64,000 nucleotides of DNA, taken from assembly GCF_026013965.1 (NCBI RefSeq), contig NZ_CP110341.1:620001-684000 (forward strand), in the 5' to 3' direction. Source of the stretch: Brevibacterium sp. JSBI002 (GTDB lineage: Bacteria; Actinomycetota; Actinomycetes; Actinomycetales; Brevibacteriaceae). Below the pieces are notes generated by a model. It was given only the letters and a program-made list of their open reading frames with translations, had not been told where the DNA came from and made no database searches. Of the stretch, positions 14,978-28,948 are shown piece by piece. The translations under genes and the position numbers were made by a program. Position 1 is the first letter of the stretch. Each line of letters opens with the position of its first letter.

Positions 14978-15037
14978 TTGCTACCTGACGGGGCGCAGCT
15001 ACCTGGCGCCAGGTTGCTGGGCCCCCGTCAGGTAGTA
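14978..15037. repeat. Palindromic repeat element, copy A (imperfect)
   Basis: An inverted repeat centred on CCTGGCGCCAGG with outer arms TGCTACCTGACGGGG / CCCCCGTCAGGTAG. It is related to the elements at 22793-22857 and 53461-53534. This copy has four G where the pairing arm has five C, which is consistent with a base lost in sequencing. Confidence 0.8.
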
Positions 15038-15038
15038 A

Positions 15039-15079
15039 ATGGTCTCGTGCGACTCTCAGTGGGAGTCGTACGAGGCCAT
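15039..15079 (+). terminator. rRNA operon terminator hairpin, copy 1
   Basis: ATGGTCTCGTGCGACTC pairs with GAGTCGTACGAGGCCAT around a short TCAGTGG loop, a 17-bp stem with two G-U-type mismatches. It is the last strong hairpin inside the duplicated segment. Confidence 0.6.
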
Positions 15080-15271
15080 TCGTGTATTCTCCGGCTTGTC
15101 GCCGGCAACTGAGAGTGGTGTTCTCGCAGACGTGCGGAGATCTTGTGGAGTCCTTCCGGACAGCAGCCGGCCACCGATCCGTCCGAAATCGTCTTTGCCA
15201 GTTGAGCTAATGGCGCGTATTCTAGTCGTTAACTGGTCGTACGGTGTTTATTGTACTCATAAGGAGTGGAA

Positions 15272-15565
15272 ATGAGCGTCACTCGCCAAGTGGACCGCCG
15301 TCTCACCGAGATCGGATCCTCGATTCGTCGGTGGCGACTCATGCAGTCGCTCAAGGCTGTCGAAGTCGCGGAGCGGGCCGGCATCTCTCGATCGACGCTC
15401 CAGAAAGTCGAACGGGGTGATGCAGGGGTATCAATCGGCGCAGTGATGTCGGTTATGCAGGCACTGGGGCAGCTCGACCACGTGTCCGCCTCATTCGATC
15501 CTTTGAGCACCGATGTCGGAAGACTGCGTTCTGCTGAAACGCTTCCGGATAGGGTTCGTCGATGA
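15272..15565 (+). CDS. HipB-like antitoxin/transcription regulator (XRE family)
   Basis: A 97-residue helix-turn-helix protein: the HTH spans about residues 20-60 (SIRRWRLMQSLKAVEVAERA then GISRSTLQKVERGDAG). HipB proteins neutralise the HipA kinase and repress their operon by binding operator palindromes. The ATG at 15272 is preferred over a GTG at 15266 because AAGGAG ends six bases upstream. Its TGA overlaps the next ATG (ATGA), so the two are translationally coupled. It sits in the single-copy 1.74 kb between two direct rRNA repeats. A weak promoter candidate (TTGAGC at 15202, TAGTCG at 15223) lies upstream. Confidence 0.85.
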   Translation: MSVTRQVDRRLTEIGSSIRRWRLMQSLKAVEVAERAGISRSTLQKVERGDAGVSIGAVMSVMQALGQLDHVSASFDPLSTDVGRLRSAETLPDRVRR

Positions 15566-16803
15566 GTGAGCAGATCCGGGTTGAATTGGACCATGGCGGA
15601 ACGGCGGTATTCGTCGGTACTGCGTATTTCCACATCGCACGGGGGCATATCTCGACGACGTTCAAATACTCCGACGAGTATGTGGGAGCTCGATGGGCCT
15701 ATTCCGTCGACCCAGAGCTCCCACTGTCGACGGTCCCGTTCAGCGTACCCGGTCTACCGGGAGCATTCGCCGACTGTTCTCCTGACCGATGGGGTCGTAA
15801 TCTCGTGGCGAAGGAGCATCGGCGGCAGGTCGCCGACGGCTTCGTCCGTGACCGCCGCCTGACGGACATCGACTTCCTGCTCGGAGTCAGTGATCGCACT
15901 CGACAGGGAGCTCTGCGGTTTCGTCGTGCTGCCGACGAAGACTTCCTCAGCCCTTCGAGTCGCGTACCGAAGCTCCTTTCGCTGCCCGAACTGCAACGGG
16001 CTGCTGATGGGGCCGCAGAAGGGTCGGGCGCAGCTGTGAAGCGCCTTCTTGACGCTGGGACAGGGTCTCTGGGAGGGGCGCGGCCCAAGGCATCTGTGGC
16101 GGACGATGAGGGACGGCTGTCAATTGCGAAGTTCTCCCGACCTGGCGACGATCGAGACGTCATCGCGTGGGAGGGCCTGGCACTCGAACTCGCCCGTAGG
16201 GCCGGAATCGACACCACTGAATCTCGGTTGCTGAGTATCGACGAGAGATCTGTGCTCCTTCTGCAGAGATTCGATCGCGCGGTTGACCGTCGGATCGGAT
16301 ATATGAGTGCGATGACAGCAACCGGGCATCGAGACGGAGAAGCCGGTGACTATCTCGATATCGTCGAAGCTATCGAAGACCACAGCCGGCGCTGGCGCAG
16401 CGACTGTGCGGAACTGTTTCGCCGAGTGGCATTCTCAGTTGCACTGCACAATACGGATGATCATTTGCGTAACCATGGCTTCATACGGGCGGACGCGGGA
16501 TGGCAGCTGAGCCCGGCGTTCGACATCAACCCGGAACCGGAACCCGCGGTCGAACGGCAGACAGCGATCAATGGCGTCGTGTCCGCGGAGACCGAAGCCG
16601 AGGCGCTGCTCGAATTCGCCTCTCTCTGCCATCTGGCGAAGCCGACCGCAGTGTCGGTGCTCAATGAGGTCGTGAGCGCAGTCGAGGGGTGGAGGTCGCG
16701 GGCTGTGGAACGGGGGATCCGGCAGACAGAGATCACCGAGGTGGGTGCCGTCATCGACGAGCAGCTAGCACGCCTGCGCAAAGCTGTCCGCCCGGGCAGC
16801 TGA
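15562..16803 (+). CDS. HipA-family Ser/Thr kinase toxin
   Basis: A 413-residue HipA-type kinase. In E. coli HipA phosphorylates glutamyl-tRNA synthetase and induces persistence. Visible landmarks are the N-terminal HipA domain (about 5-105, with PGLPGAFADCSPDRWGRN), the Gly-rich ATP loop GSLGGARPKAS (168-178), IAKF (188-191) as the likely ATP lysine, the catalytic loop HNTDDHLRNHG (296-306) and the metal-binding AFDINPEP (319-326). All catalytic positions look intact, so the toxin should be active. The target in this lineage is unknown. It is followed within 82 bp by the left end of the second rRNA repeat. Confidence 0.9.
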   Translation: MSEQIRVELDHGGTAVFVGTAYFHIARGHISTTFKYSDEYVGARWAYSVDPELPLSTVPFSVPGLPGAFADCSPDRWGRNLVAKEHRRQVADGFVRDRRLTDIDFLLGVSDRTRQGALRFRRAADEDFLSPSSRVPKLLSLPELQRAADGAAEGSGAAVKRLLDAGTGSLGGARPKASVADDEGRLSIAKFSRPGDDRDVIAWEGLALELARRAGIDTTESRLLSIDERSVLLLQRFDRAVDRRIGYMSAMTATGHRDGEAGDYLDIVEAIEDHSRRWRSDCAELFRRVAFSVALHNTDDHLRNHGFIRADAGWQLSPAFDINPEPEPAVERQTAINGVVSAETEAEALLEFASLCHLAKPTAVSVLNEVVSAVEGWRSRAVERGIRQTEITEVGAVIDEQLARLRKAVRPGS

Positions 16804-16927
16804 ATCGCGCGGCATTTGGGCTCGGTTGGTGCAAGGGCTGGGGTGCGGCCGGCCTCTCTGCAAGGGGACATCGTTGAGCACTGCAGGCTGTGTGGTGGGT
16901 GTCACGTGGAGAAACTCGGTTTTGGAT

Positions 16928-16957
16928 TTGCACGTCGCCTCTGGAGTGGTCTAGAGT
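16928..16957 (+). promoter_or_regulatory. rRNA promoter, copy 2
   Basis: TTGCAC (16928-16933) and TAGAGT (16952-16957) with an 18-bp spacer, identical to copy 1. The only nearby difference between copies is GAGAAAGTC versus GAGAAACTC just upstream. Confidence 0.6.
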
Positions 16958-17365
16958 TATATCTCGTTGCCCCGCCGGAAACGAGGTTCTCGTAACACCG
17001 TTTCCACCGGGTCTGACCAGGACAAACACGGTTTGATCCACGGGTTCAGACGATCGGGTGGGTGACACAAAATGAAACTGATACCCCCAGTGAACACACT
17101 GTTTTTGTGGTGTGGTGATGGGTGTGTGTTTGTGGTTTGAGAATCCAATAGCGTGTTTGTTTGAACAAGTTGTGATGCCAGAACATTTTATTTTCTGGTA
17201 AGACAATCATCTGATCGAACATGGTGTCGCCTCGTGTGGGTGGTTCTTCGCCGAACCTCCCGCATCACATGGGTGGCCTTCGTGTTTGGTCAGTGTTTTT
17301 TTGGTCAACCTTCTCACCCCGTGAGGGGTTGGCTGTCTTGCTGGGATTCATTCGTAACATAATTT

Positions 17366-22428
<5,063 letters not shown>

Positions 22429-22603
22429 ATTCCAATGTGGGGTTGGTGTGTGTGAGAGATTGTTTCGTCTTTTCTGGGATGGCTTGAAGAGTTCACACTT
22501 TCGGGTGTGCATGTTGTATAAGTTTTTGGTGTTCGCGTTCGCTGTGCGGTTCTTGGACCACTACCACCCAAACATGGGTTTGGGTGAGCGTGGTTTGTTG
22601 GTT

Positions 22604-22723
22604 TTGCGGTGGTGATAGTGGTGGGGAAACGCCCGGTTAACCGTTCCGATCCCGGTAGCTAAGCCCATTCGCGCTGATGGTACTGCAACTTGGTGGTTGT
22701 GGGAGAGTAAGTGACTGCCGCAA
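22604..22723 (+). rRNA. rrf: 5S ribosomal RNA, copy 2
   Basis: A 120-nt 5S identical to copy 1, bounded by TTGCGG and CCGCAA. Confidence 0.93.
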
Positions 22724-22735
22724 TATTTTTTAGTG

Positions 22736-22778
22736 GTGATGGCCTCGTTCAATCCTTTGGGTTGGGCGGGGCCATCAC
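22736..22778 (+). terminator. Hairpin after 5S, copy 2
   Basis: GTGATGGCC and GGCCATCAC arms as in copy 1. Confidence 0.55.
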
Positions 22779-22792
22779 TGTATTCACCGGTT

Positions 22793-22857
22793 ATTGCTAC
22801 CTGACGGGGGCGCAGCTACCTGGCGCCAGGTTGCTGGGCCCCCGTCAGGTAGTAAAT
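22793..22857. repeat. Palindromic repeat element, copy B
   Basis: Same element as at 14978-15037, here with five G in TGACGGGGGC pairing with the five C of the opposite arm. The centre is CCTGGCGCCAGG. It is related to the perfect 74-bp palindrome at 53461-53534. Confidence 0.85.
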
Positions 22858-22896
22858 GGTCTCGTGCGACTCTCAGTGGGAGTCGTACGAGGCCAT
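22856..22896 (+). terminator. rRNA operon terminator hairpin, copy 2
   Basis: Same stem as 15039-15079 (ATGGTCTCGTGCGACTC / GAGTCGTACGAGGCCAT). Confidence 0.6.
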
Positions 22897-23015
22897 TCGT
22901 GTATTCTCCGGCTTGTCGCCGGCAGCTGAGAGTGGTGTTCTCGCAGACGTGCGGAGATCTTGCAGACATCACTCAGATCGCTTTCGGGCAGATAGGCTCA
23001 GGCAAGGGCATGTGA

Positions 23016-23210
23016 ATGAGTGTGCGGTATTCCGACGGAGACTTCCAGGACGGTGTCTACAGCGTCGAAGGCCAGTCGATCACAGCGAAGCTCTATCCCG
23101 TCCGCAACGGCGCTCAGACGCTTATTCGCGATCCCTCCGGCACGGTTGAGTTCCGGTACTCGAAGGTCGGAGAGGGGAGTTCTCTCTTCAAGCAGCGGAC
23201 TCGGAACTGA
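23016..23210 (+). CDS. Small hypothetical protein at duplication boundary
   Basis: A 64-codon frame starting ATG at 23016 directly after the right rRNA repeat. The product is soluble and polar (begins MSVRYSDGDFQDGVYSVEGQ), with a beta-strand-like alternating pattern and no known motif. A weak AAGGG lies eight bases upstream. It could be a real small gene or a remnant left when the duplication formed. Nothing further can be said of function; the remaining bases to 23305 show no other gene. Confidence 0.35.
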   Translation: MSVRYSDGDFQDGVYSVEGQSITAKLYPVRNGAQTLIRDPSGTVEFRYSKVGEGSSLFKQRTRN

Positions 23211-23305
23211 CGCTGCGCAATGATGATGAACGAAGGTTCCTCTTCGATCGAGGCTCTCGCTGGGGACCCGAGACGCCCGTCAACCGCTGAAAGCCGATGA
23301 AACAT

Positions 23306-23330
23306 TTGGGGCCGCCGATCGGCGCCCCAA
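23306..23330. terminator. Bidirectional hairpin
   Basis: TTGGGGC and GCCCCAA flank a self-complementary CGCCGATCGGC core. It lies between the small rightward frame and the leftward DUF6882-like gene, so it can serve as terminator for both. Confidence 0.5.
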
Positions 23331-23364
23331 GCATCCGTCAGGGATCCAACAGCTCAGAGGCGCA

Positions 23365-24474
23365 TCAGCGTCCGAACAGCTTGGAGAACAGGCCCTTCTT
23401 CTTCGGCTTGGCCTCCTTGCTCGGCCCTTCCTCGATCGGAGTCTCCGTCTCGGCGGGTCCGACAGATCCGTCTCCGAGCGGCCGCTCGGCCTCCGGCCGC
23501 CGCTGCCCGCGTACGGCGTCCGAAGCCTCCGCCGCAGGCTCTGCAGCTTCCTCGGCCTGAGCCTCGGCCGCCGGGGCCGCTTCCGCTGCCGGCTTCTCGT
23601 CTGGCACGGACTCCATGGGCGCGGCTTCCTCTGTCTCAGCAGGCGTCGGTGTCGCTGGGGTCGAAGCAGGTGGTGCGGCAACATCCTTCGCGGCGGGAGC
23701 GGAAGTCGAATCGGTCGCGCGAGAGGCGGCGGCTCCCTCGGCGGGGCTGCCTGTGGGTTCCGCGGCGGCGTACTGCTCGGCGGCCTTGCCCTCCAGTGGT
23801 GCATTCAGGTCGCAGTTGGAGATGCGACGCTGATCGTCGAAAGACAGGTCGGCCGAGCCGTCGGCGAACAGCATCCGCAGGCCACCCTCGGGGAGCTCTG
23901 CCGTCGGAATGCCGCGTTTGGCGACGTACGCTTCGATGGCCGCGCGGTGGTCGGTCACCGTCGTCTGCGTCAGTCCCTGCATGAGCGCCCTCACAGAGAC
24001 CTTGACCTGCGGTGCGGGCAGGGCGATCTCGGCGGCATCGACGAGGAGCCAGACAGTGGTCCCGGCGCCGGCGGCGGCAGGATAGTGGGCCCACTTGTCG
24101 GTGGCCTCCTTCGATGCCAGGGTCAGCCGCAGTGCGAGCTCCTCATCGAGGGAGAGCTCAGGTGTCGTGAGCTCGCTGACGTCCTCAGCGGCCCCGAACT
24201 TGCGCACCTCGTGGGAGAGCCCGACGACGGCATCGGGGAAGTCATTGACGTTCTCCCAACCCCACAGCCACGTCTTCTCCCTGCCTGACTCCGATCCGAG
24301 CAGATGCGGTCGGGTGCGCAGGACGGCGCCCTCGGCCGACGTGAACGTCAGGTGCGGGTCGGAGCTGAAGTCGACTTCCCACTCGGCGTCGGCGATGAGC
24401 GCACCGAAATGCGTCTGCACCTCCGTCGAATAGAAGACGGCACGATTGACCAGGTCCTGCAGAGTTGAGCTCAT
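23365..24474 (-). CDS. DUF6882-like protein with Ala/Pro-rich tail
   Basis: A 369-residue protein. The N-terminal 190 or so residues form a globular domain containing WLWGWENVNDFP, a pattern I associate with DUF6882. From about residue 225 the sequence becomes low-complexity (Ala, Pro, Glu), and it ends in a short basic-amphipathic peptide, KPKKKGLFSKLFGR, a type of tail that often contacts membranes. There is no signal peptide, so it is likely cytoplasmic or peripherally membrane-bound. The function is unknown. It diverges from the ABC exporter operon. Confidence 0.6.
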   Translation of the reverse strand: MSSTLQDLVNRAVFYSTEVQTHFGALIADAEWEVDFSSDPHLTFTSAEGAVLRTRPHLLGSESGREKTWLWGWENVNDFPDAVVGLSHEVRKFGAAEDVSELTTPELSLDEELALRLTLASKEATDKWAHYPAAAGAGTTVWLLVDAAEIALPAPQVKVSVRALMQGLTQTTVTDHRAAIEAYVAKRGIPTAELPEGGLRMLFADGSADLSFDDQRRISNCDLNAPLEGKAAEQYAAAEPTGSPAEGAAASRATDSTSAPAAKDVAAPPASTPATPTPAETEEAAPMESVPDEKPAAEAAPAAEAQAEEAAEPAAEASDAVRGQRRPEAERPLGDGSVGPAETETPIEEGPSKEAKPKKKGLFSKLFGR

Positions 24475-24618
24475 GCTTTCAAGCGTATGCGGGAGCGCCC
24501 GAGAAGCGAGGAGGCACGCGGTGCGAAGGCCGTGTCAGTGCCTCATGGCGAAGTGGAGGTCGTGGCAGAACGCCCCGATCTGCCGCCGGCTCGTCTATCT
24601 CTGAGAGGAGAATCAATG

Positions 24619-24644
24619 TAAGCTAGTCTGTTGCGCTTCGCAAC
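24619..24644 (+). promoter_or_regulatory. Candidate promoter/operator of the ABC exporter operon
   Basis: TAAGCT (24619-24624) could be a -10 element, and the 15-bp inverted repeat GTTGCGCTTCGCAAC (24630-24644) lies over the expected transcription start. This layout is typical of a repressor operator, but no dedicated regulator gene sits next to the operon. Confidence 0.4.
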
Positions 24645-24689
24645 TCTCACGACTCCATCATCAGCCGCTCTTCTCTCAGGACGTTCAAC

Positions 24690-26423
24690 GTGGCATTACT
24701 CCGCCTGTCCCTGAAATACGCCAAAAACTACTGGCCGTTCATCATTCTGGTCGTCATCCTGCAGCTGGCTTCGACCATCGCAGCACTGTACCTGCCCAGC
24801 CTCAACGCCCGGATCATCGACGAGGGAGTCGCCAAGGGCGATACCGACTTCATCTGGTCGACGGGCATGACGATGCTGCTCGTCTGCCTCGTGCAGGTCG
24901 TCACCGCGATCACCGCGATCTACTTCGGCGCCCGCACGGGAATGGGCGTCGGCCGCGACCTCCGCAGAGCCATCTACCGGCAGGTCGACGACCTGTCGAT
25001 GCTCGAAGTCGGAAAATTCGGATCCGCCACCCTCATCACCCGCAACACCAACGACGTCCAACAGGTTCAGATGCTCGTGCTCATGACCCTGAACTTCATG
25101 GTCTCGACACCGATCATGTGCATCGGCGGCATCATCATGGCCCTGCGGGAAGACGCCGGGCTGTCCTGGCTGGTGTGGGTGTCCGTGCCCGTCCTGTTCA
25201 TCGTCGTCGCCATCCTCGTCTACCTCCTCATGCCGCTGTTCCGCCGTATGCAGGACCAGGTCGACGACATCAACGGAGTTCTGCGCGAACAGATCACCGG
25301 CATCCGTGTCATCCGTGCCTTCGTCCGCGAGCCCTTCGAAACCGACCGCTACGCCGATGCCAACCGTGCCCTGACCGAAACCTCGGTCAAGGTCGGCAAC
25401 CTGTTCGTGCTCATGTTCCCTGCCATCATGATGATCCTCCATCTCGCGACTGCCGCCGTCCTGTGGTTCGGCGGCCACCGCGTCGACGCCGGACAGATGG
25501 AAGTGGGATCGCTGACCGCGTTCCTGCAGTACCTGCTGCAGATCCTCGTGGCCGTGATGATGGGCGTATTCATGATGATGATGATTCCGCGCGCCGTCGT
25601 CTGCGCCGAACGCATCGCAGAGATCCTCGACACCCGCAGCACGATGACCATCCCGGCCGGTGTCACGGAGCTGCCGGGTCGCGGTGAGCTCGAATTCCGC
25701 AATGTCACCTTCGGATATCCCGGCGCCGAGGTGCCTGTGCTCGAGGGACTGAACTTCACAGCCCAGCCCGGAACGACGACCGCGATCATCGGATCGACCG
25801 GTTCCGGCAAGTCGACGATCGTCAACCTCATCCCCAGACTCATCGACCCGCAGGTCGGCGAGATCCTCATCGACGGCACCCCCGTCACCGAGTTCAACCG
25901 CCACCAGCTGGCCCAACTCATCGGTCTGGTGCCGCAGAAGCCGTACCTGTTCTCCGGCACAATCGCCTCGAACCTGCGCTTCGGCAATGAGGACGCCACC
26001 GATGAAGAGCTGTGGGAGGCCCTGCGCATCGCCCAGGCCGACGACTTCGTGGCCGAGAAAGAAGACAAGCTCTCAGAACGCGTCGCCCAGGGAGGCACGA
26101 ACTATTCCGGCGGTCAGCGGCAGCGTCTGTGCATCGCCAGAGCCCTGACGGTGAAGCCGCAGATCTACGTCTTCGACGATTCGTTCTCCGCCCTCGACGT
26201 CGCCACCGACGCCCGCCTGCGGGCCGCCCTCGACGAATCGACGGGGGAGGCCACCGTCATCGTCGTCGCCCAGCGCGTATCGACGATCCGGGACGCCGAC
26301 CAGATCATCGTCCTCGAAGCCGGGAAGATCGTCGGCCGCGGCACCCATGAGGAACTCGCCGAGGCGAATCCGACCTACCGCGAGATCATCGAGTCCCAGC
26401 TGACCACGGAAGAGGTGAACTGA
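24690..26423 (+). CDS. ABC exporter half-transporter, degenerate-site subunit
   Basis: A 577-residue type IV ABC half-transporter: six membrane helices in the first 310 residues, then a nucleotide-binding domain. Walker A is GSTGSGKST (near 369), the signature is NYSGGQRQR (near 470), and Walker B is VFDDSFSALD (near 493). The catalytic Glu after Walker B is replaced by Asp and the switch His by Gln (VVAQRVST, near 528). This is the pattern of the non-hydrolysing subunit in heterodimeric exporters such as TM287/288. It starts with GTG. The next gene follows after a single base and provides the active site. Substrate (drug or lipid) is unknown. Confidence 0.9.
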   Translation: MALLRLSLKYAKNYWPFIILVVILQLASTIAALYLPSLNARIIDEGVAKGDTDFIWSTGMTMLLVCLVQVVTAITAIYFGARTGMGVGRDLRRAIYRQVDDLSMLEVGKFGSATLITRNTNDVQQVQMLVLMTLNFMVSTPIMCIGGIIMALREDAGLSWLVWVSVPVLFIVVAILVYLLMPLFRRMQDQVDDINGVLREQITGIRVIRAFVREPFETDRYADANRALTETSVKVGNLFVLMFPAIMMILHLATAAVLWFGGHRVDAGQMEVGSLTAFLQYLLQILVAVMMGVFMMMMIPRAVVCAERIAEILDTRSTMTIPAGVTELPGRGELEFRNVTFGYPGAEVPVLEGLNFTAQPGTTTAIIGSTGSGKSTIVNLIPRLIDPQVGEILIDGTPVTEFNRHQLAQLIGLVPQKPYLFSGTIASNLRFGNEDATDEELWEALRIAQADDFVAEKEDKLSERVAQGGTNYSGGQRQRLCIARALTVKPQIYVFDDSFSALDVATDARLRAALDESTGEATVIVVAQRVSTIRDADQIIVLEAGKIVGRGTHEELAEANPTYREIIESQLTTEEVN

Positions 26424-26424
26424 C

Positions 26425-28545
26425 ATGGCCGACAACAACTCAACCGAAACTGTGGTGGCTGGGGAAGACGAATACATCCCCAGCGGCGAGGAACTGGAGA
26501 TGAGCGGAGGCACGCCTCCGCGCAAGGCCAAGCACTTCTGGCCGTCGGTCAAGCGTCTGTTCGGACTCATGGCCACGGAGAAGAAGGGCATGTTCTACGT
26601 CGTCGCCCTCGTCGTGGGCTCCGTCGTGCTCACCGTCATCGCGCCCAAGGTCCTCGGCAAGGCGATGGACGTCGTCTACTCCGGAGTCATCGGCGCTCAG
26701 CTGCCCGCTGGTGCGAACATCGACGACATCATCGCCGGGGCCCGCGCCGAGGGCCGAGACGACTTCGCCGATATGCTCTCCACCGCCGAGGTGGTGCCCG
26801 GGCAGGGGATCGACTTCACGGCGCTCGGTCAGATCATCATCGCCGTCCTGCTCATGTACCTCGTGGCCTCGATGCTCATGTGGGCGCAGGGGTATATCCT
26901 CAACGCCCTGGTCATGCGCGTGGTCTACCGTCTGCGTGAGGACATCGAACGCAAGATCAACCGACTGCCGCTGCGCTACTTCGACACCCGTCAGCGCGGC
27001 GATGTGATGTCGCGAGTGACCAACGACGTCGACAACATCCAGCAGGCCCTGCAGCAGGCGTTCTCTCAGCTCGTGCAGTCTGCGCTGACGATCATAGGCA
27101 TCGGCGTGATGATGTTCATCGTGTCCTGGCAGCTCGCACTGCTGGCTCTCATCGCTCTGCCGCTGTCGGCGATCATCGCCGGCGTCATCGGCACCCGTTC
27201 GCAGAAGCTGTTCAAGGCGCAGTGGAAGCACACCGGTGAGGTCAACGGGCACGTGGAAGAGTCATTCTCCGGTCTTGACATCGTCAGGGCCTTCGGTCGT
27301 GACGAGGTCATGCTCGAGGAGTTCGACCGTCGCAACGAATCGCTGTACAAGGCTTCGGCAGGAGCACAGTTCGTCTCCGGCATGATCATGCCCTCAATGC
27401 AGTTCGTGTCCTACCTCAGCTATGTCCTCATCGCCGTCGCCGGCGGACTCAAGGTGGCGACGGGACAGATGACGCTCGGTGATGCGACCGCGTTCATCCA
27501 GTACTCACGCGAGTTCTCGCAGCCGATCTCCGAAATGGCCGGTGTCGCGAATATGCTCCAGTCCGGTGTCGCCTCGGCGGAGCGGACTTTCGAACTGCTC
27601 GACGCCGAGGAGGAGGACCCCGACGAGGTGCAGCAAGAACTGCCCCCGCGCACTCCGGGCAAGGTCGAATTCTCCGAAGTGAGCTTCCGGTATGCTCCGG
27701 AGACGCCTCTCATCGAGAAGGTGTCCTTCACCGCCGAACCGGGACATACGGTGGCGATCGTCGGCCCGACCGGTGCCGGCAAGACCACCTTGGTCAACCT
27801 CGTGATGCGCTTCTACGAGATCACGGGCGGAACCATTTACCTCGACGGCATCGACACCCGCGACCTCAGCCGGGCCGACCTCCGATCACATGTGGGCATG
27901 GTGCTCCAGGATGCGTGGCTGTTCGAAGGCACCATCGCCGACAACATCCGCTACGGCCGGTTGGGCGCCACCGATGAGGAAGTCGTCGCAGCCGCGAAGG
28001 CGACGATGGTTGATCGGTTCGTGCGCCAGCTGGCCGACGGCTATGACACCGTCATCGATTCCGACGGCGGCAGCGTCTCGGCCGGCGAACGGCAGCTCAT
28101 CACCATCGCTCGAGCGTTCCTCGCCGACCCCTCACTGCTCATCCTCGACGAGGCGACCTCATCGGTCGACACCCGCACCGAGGTGCTGGTGCAGCAGGCG
28201 ATGGCAGCGTTGCGAACCGATCGGACGTCGTTCGTCATCGCCCACCGGCTGTCGACGATCCGTGACGCTCACACCATCCTCGTGATGGAAGACGGAGCGA
28301 TCGTCGAACATGGCAACCACGAGCAGCTGCTCGCGGCAGAAGGCGCCTACCACCGGCTGTACATGTCGCAGTTCCGCGGAGAGGACGCCGAGGAGCAGTT
28401 CACCGCCGAGGTGCTCGCCGCAGCCGAGGCCGGTGCGCCGGTCGAGGAAGCTGCGGTCTCCGCCAGCGACAGCGCGGACGGGCCGGATGCCGAAGGCGAA
28501 AGCTCCGAGGCGCCGGCAGAGGAAGGCCGCTCTCCGCAAGCCTGA
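26425..28545 (+). CDS. ABC exporter half-transporter, catalytic subunit
   Basis: A 706-residue partner of the preceding half-transporter. Walker A GPTGAGKTT (near 447), Walker B LLILDEATSS with catalytic Glu (near 572) and switch His in VIAHRLST (near 606) are canonical, but the signature is degenerate (SVSAGERQ instead of LSGGQ, near 550). Combined with the canonical signature of the partner this predicts one hydrolytic site. An insertion of about 40 residues between the first two membrane helices and an acidic Ala/Glu-rich C-terminal tail make it longer than usual. It is followed by a strong terminator. Confidence 0.92.
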   Translation: MADNNSTETVVAGEDEYIPSGEELEMSGGTPPRKAKHFWPSVKRLFGLMATEKKGMFYVVALVVGSVVLTVIAPKVLGKAMDVVYSGVIGAQLPAGANIDDIIAGARAEGRDDFADMLSTAEVVPGQGIDFTALGQIIIAVLLMYLVASMLMWAQGYILNALVMRVVYRLREDIERKINRLPLRYFDTRQRGDVMSRVTNDVDNIQQALQQAFSQLVQSALTIIGIGVMMFIVSWQLALLALIALPLSAIIAGVIGTRSQKLFKAQWKHTGEVNGHVEESFSGLDIVRAFGRDEVMLEEFDRRNESLYKASAGAQFVSGMIMPSMQFVSYLSYVLIAVAGGLKVATGQMTLGDATAFIQYSREFSQPISEMAGVANMLQSGVASAERTFELLDAEEEDPDEVQQELPPRTPGKVEFSEVSFRYAPETPLIEKVSFTAEPGHTVAIVGPTGAGKTTLVNLVMRFYEITGGTIYLDGIDTRDLSRADLRSHVGMVLQDAWLFEGTIADNIRYGRLGATDEEVVAAAKATMVDRFVRQLADGYDTVIDSDGGSVSAGERQLITIARAFLADPSLLILDEATSSVDTRTEVLVQQAMAALRTDRTSFVIAHRLSTIRDAHTILVMEDGAIVEHGNHEQLLAAEGAYHRLYMSQFRGEDAEEQFTAEVLAAAEAGAPVEEAAVSASDSADGPDAEGESSEAPAEEGRSPQA

Positions 28546-28560
28546 TCGTTCCGAGCAGTG

Positions 28561-28594
28561 GCAGGGTCCCCGAGCTTGAGCTCGGGGACCCTGC
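28561..28594 (+). terminator. Terminator of ABC exporter operon
   Basis: GCAGGGTCCCCGAGC pairs perfectly with GCTCGGGGACCCTGC around a four-base loop (TTGA). It lies 15 bases after the stop codon. Confidence 0.85.
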
Positions 28595-28948
28595 ATCGCA
28601 TTCACCGCAGAAATCAGATGGTGAACGGAGAATCCGACATAACGTTTTTCAGGGCGTGAATGCCGAAATCGATCCAAATGTGACACTGCTCTGACCGCTC
28701 TGCCGTGCGGCTCACCAGCCCCAAATAGAAGTTGCTGTGCAGGTGAGAGCACAGCCTGGGGGACGAACACGTGGAGCACTATAATCAGGCCGCACGACCA
28801 GTATTGCGAAGTGATAAACATTCGGCAAAACACCTCTATCACTTCTGTCATGATCTAAACGACCTAAAGTCGTGCGCTCTTCATTGCCTGCGTATGGTCC
28901 AAGCCATAACTGAAGACGGCAACCGACCAGAACTCTGGAAGGAACATC
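28595..28948 (+). other. Regulatory region before LPXTG protein
   Basis: There is no gene in these 354 bases. They are locally AT-rich compared with the surroundings. A 9-bp inverted repeat, GAAGTGATA (28808-28816) and TATCACTTC (28837-28845), may be an operator. TGTCATGATC just after it resembles TTGTCATGACC upstream of the paralogue at 31910. Confidence 0.4.

Noticed and set aside
15039..15275. Frame through the rRNA terminator into the hipBA promoter
   Set aside because: It begins inside a terminator hairpin and ends within hipB; no supporting signals.
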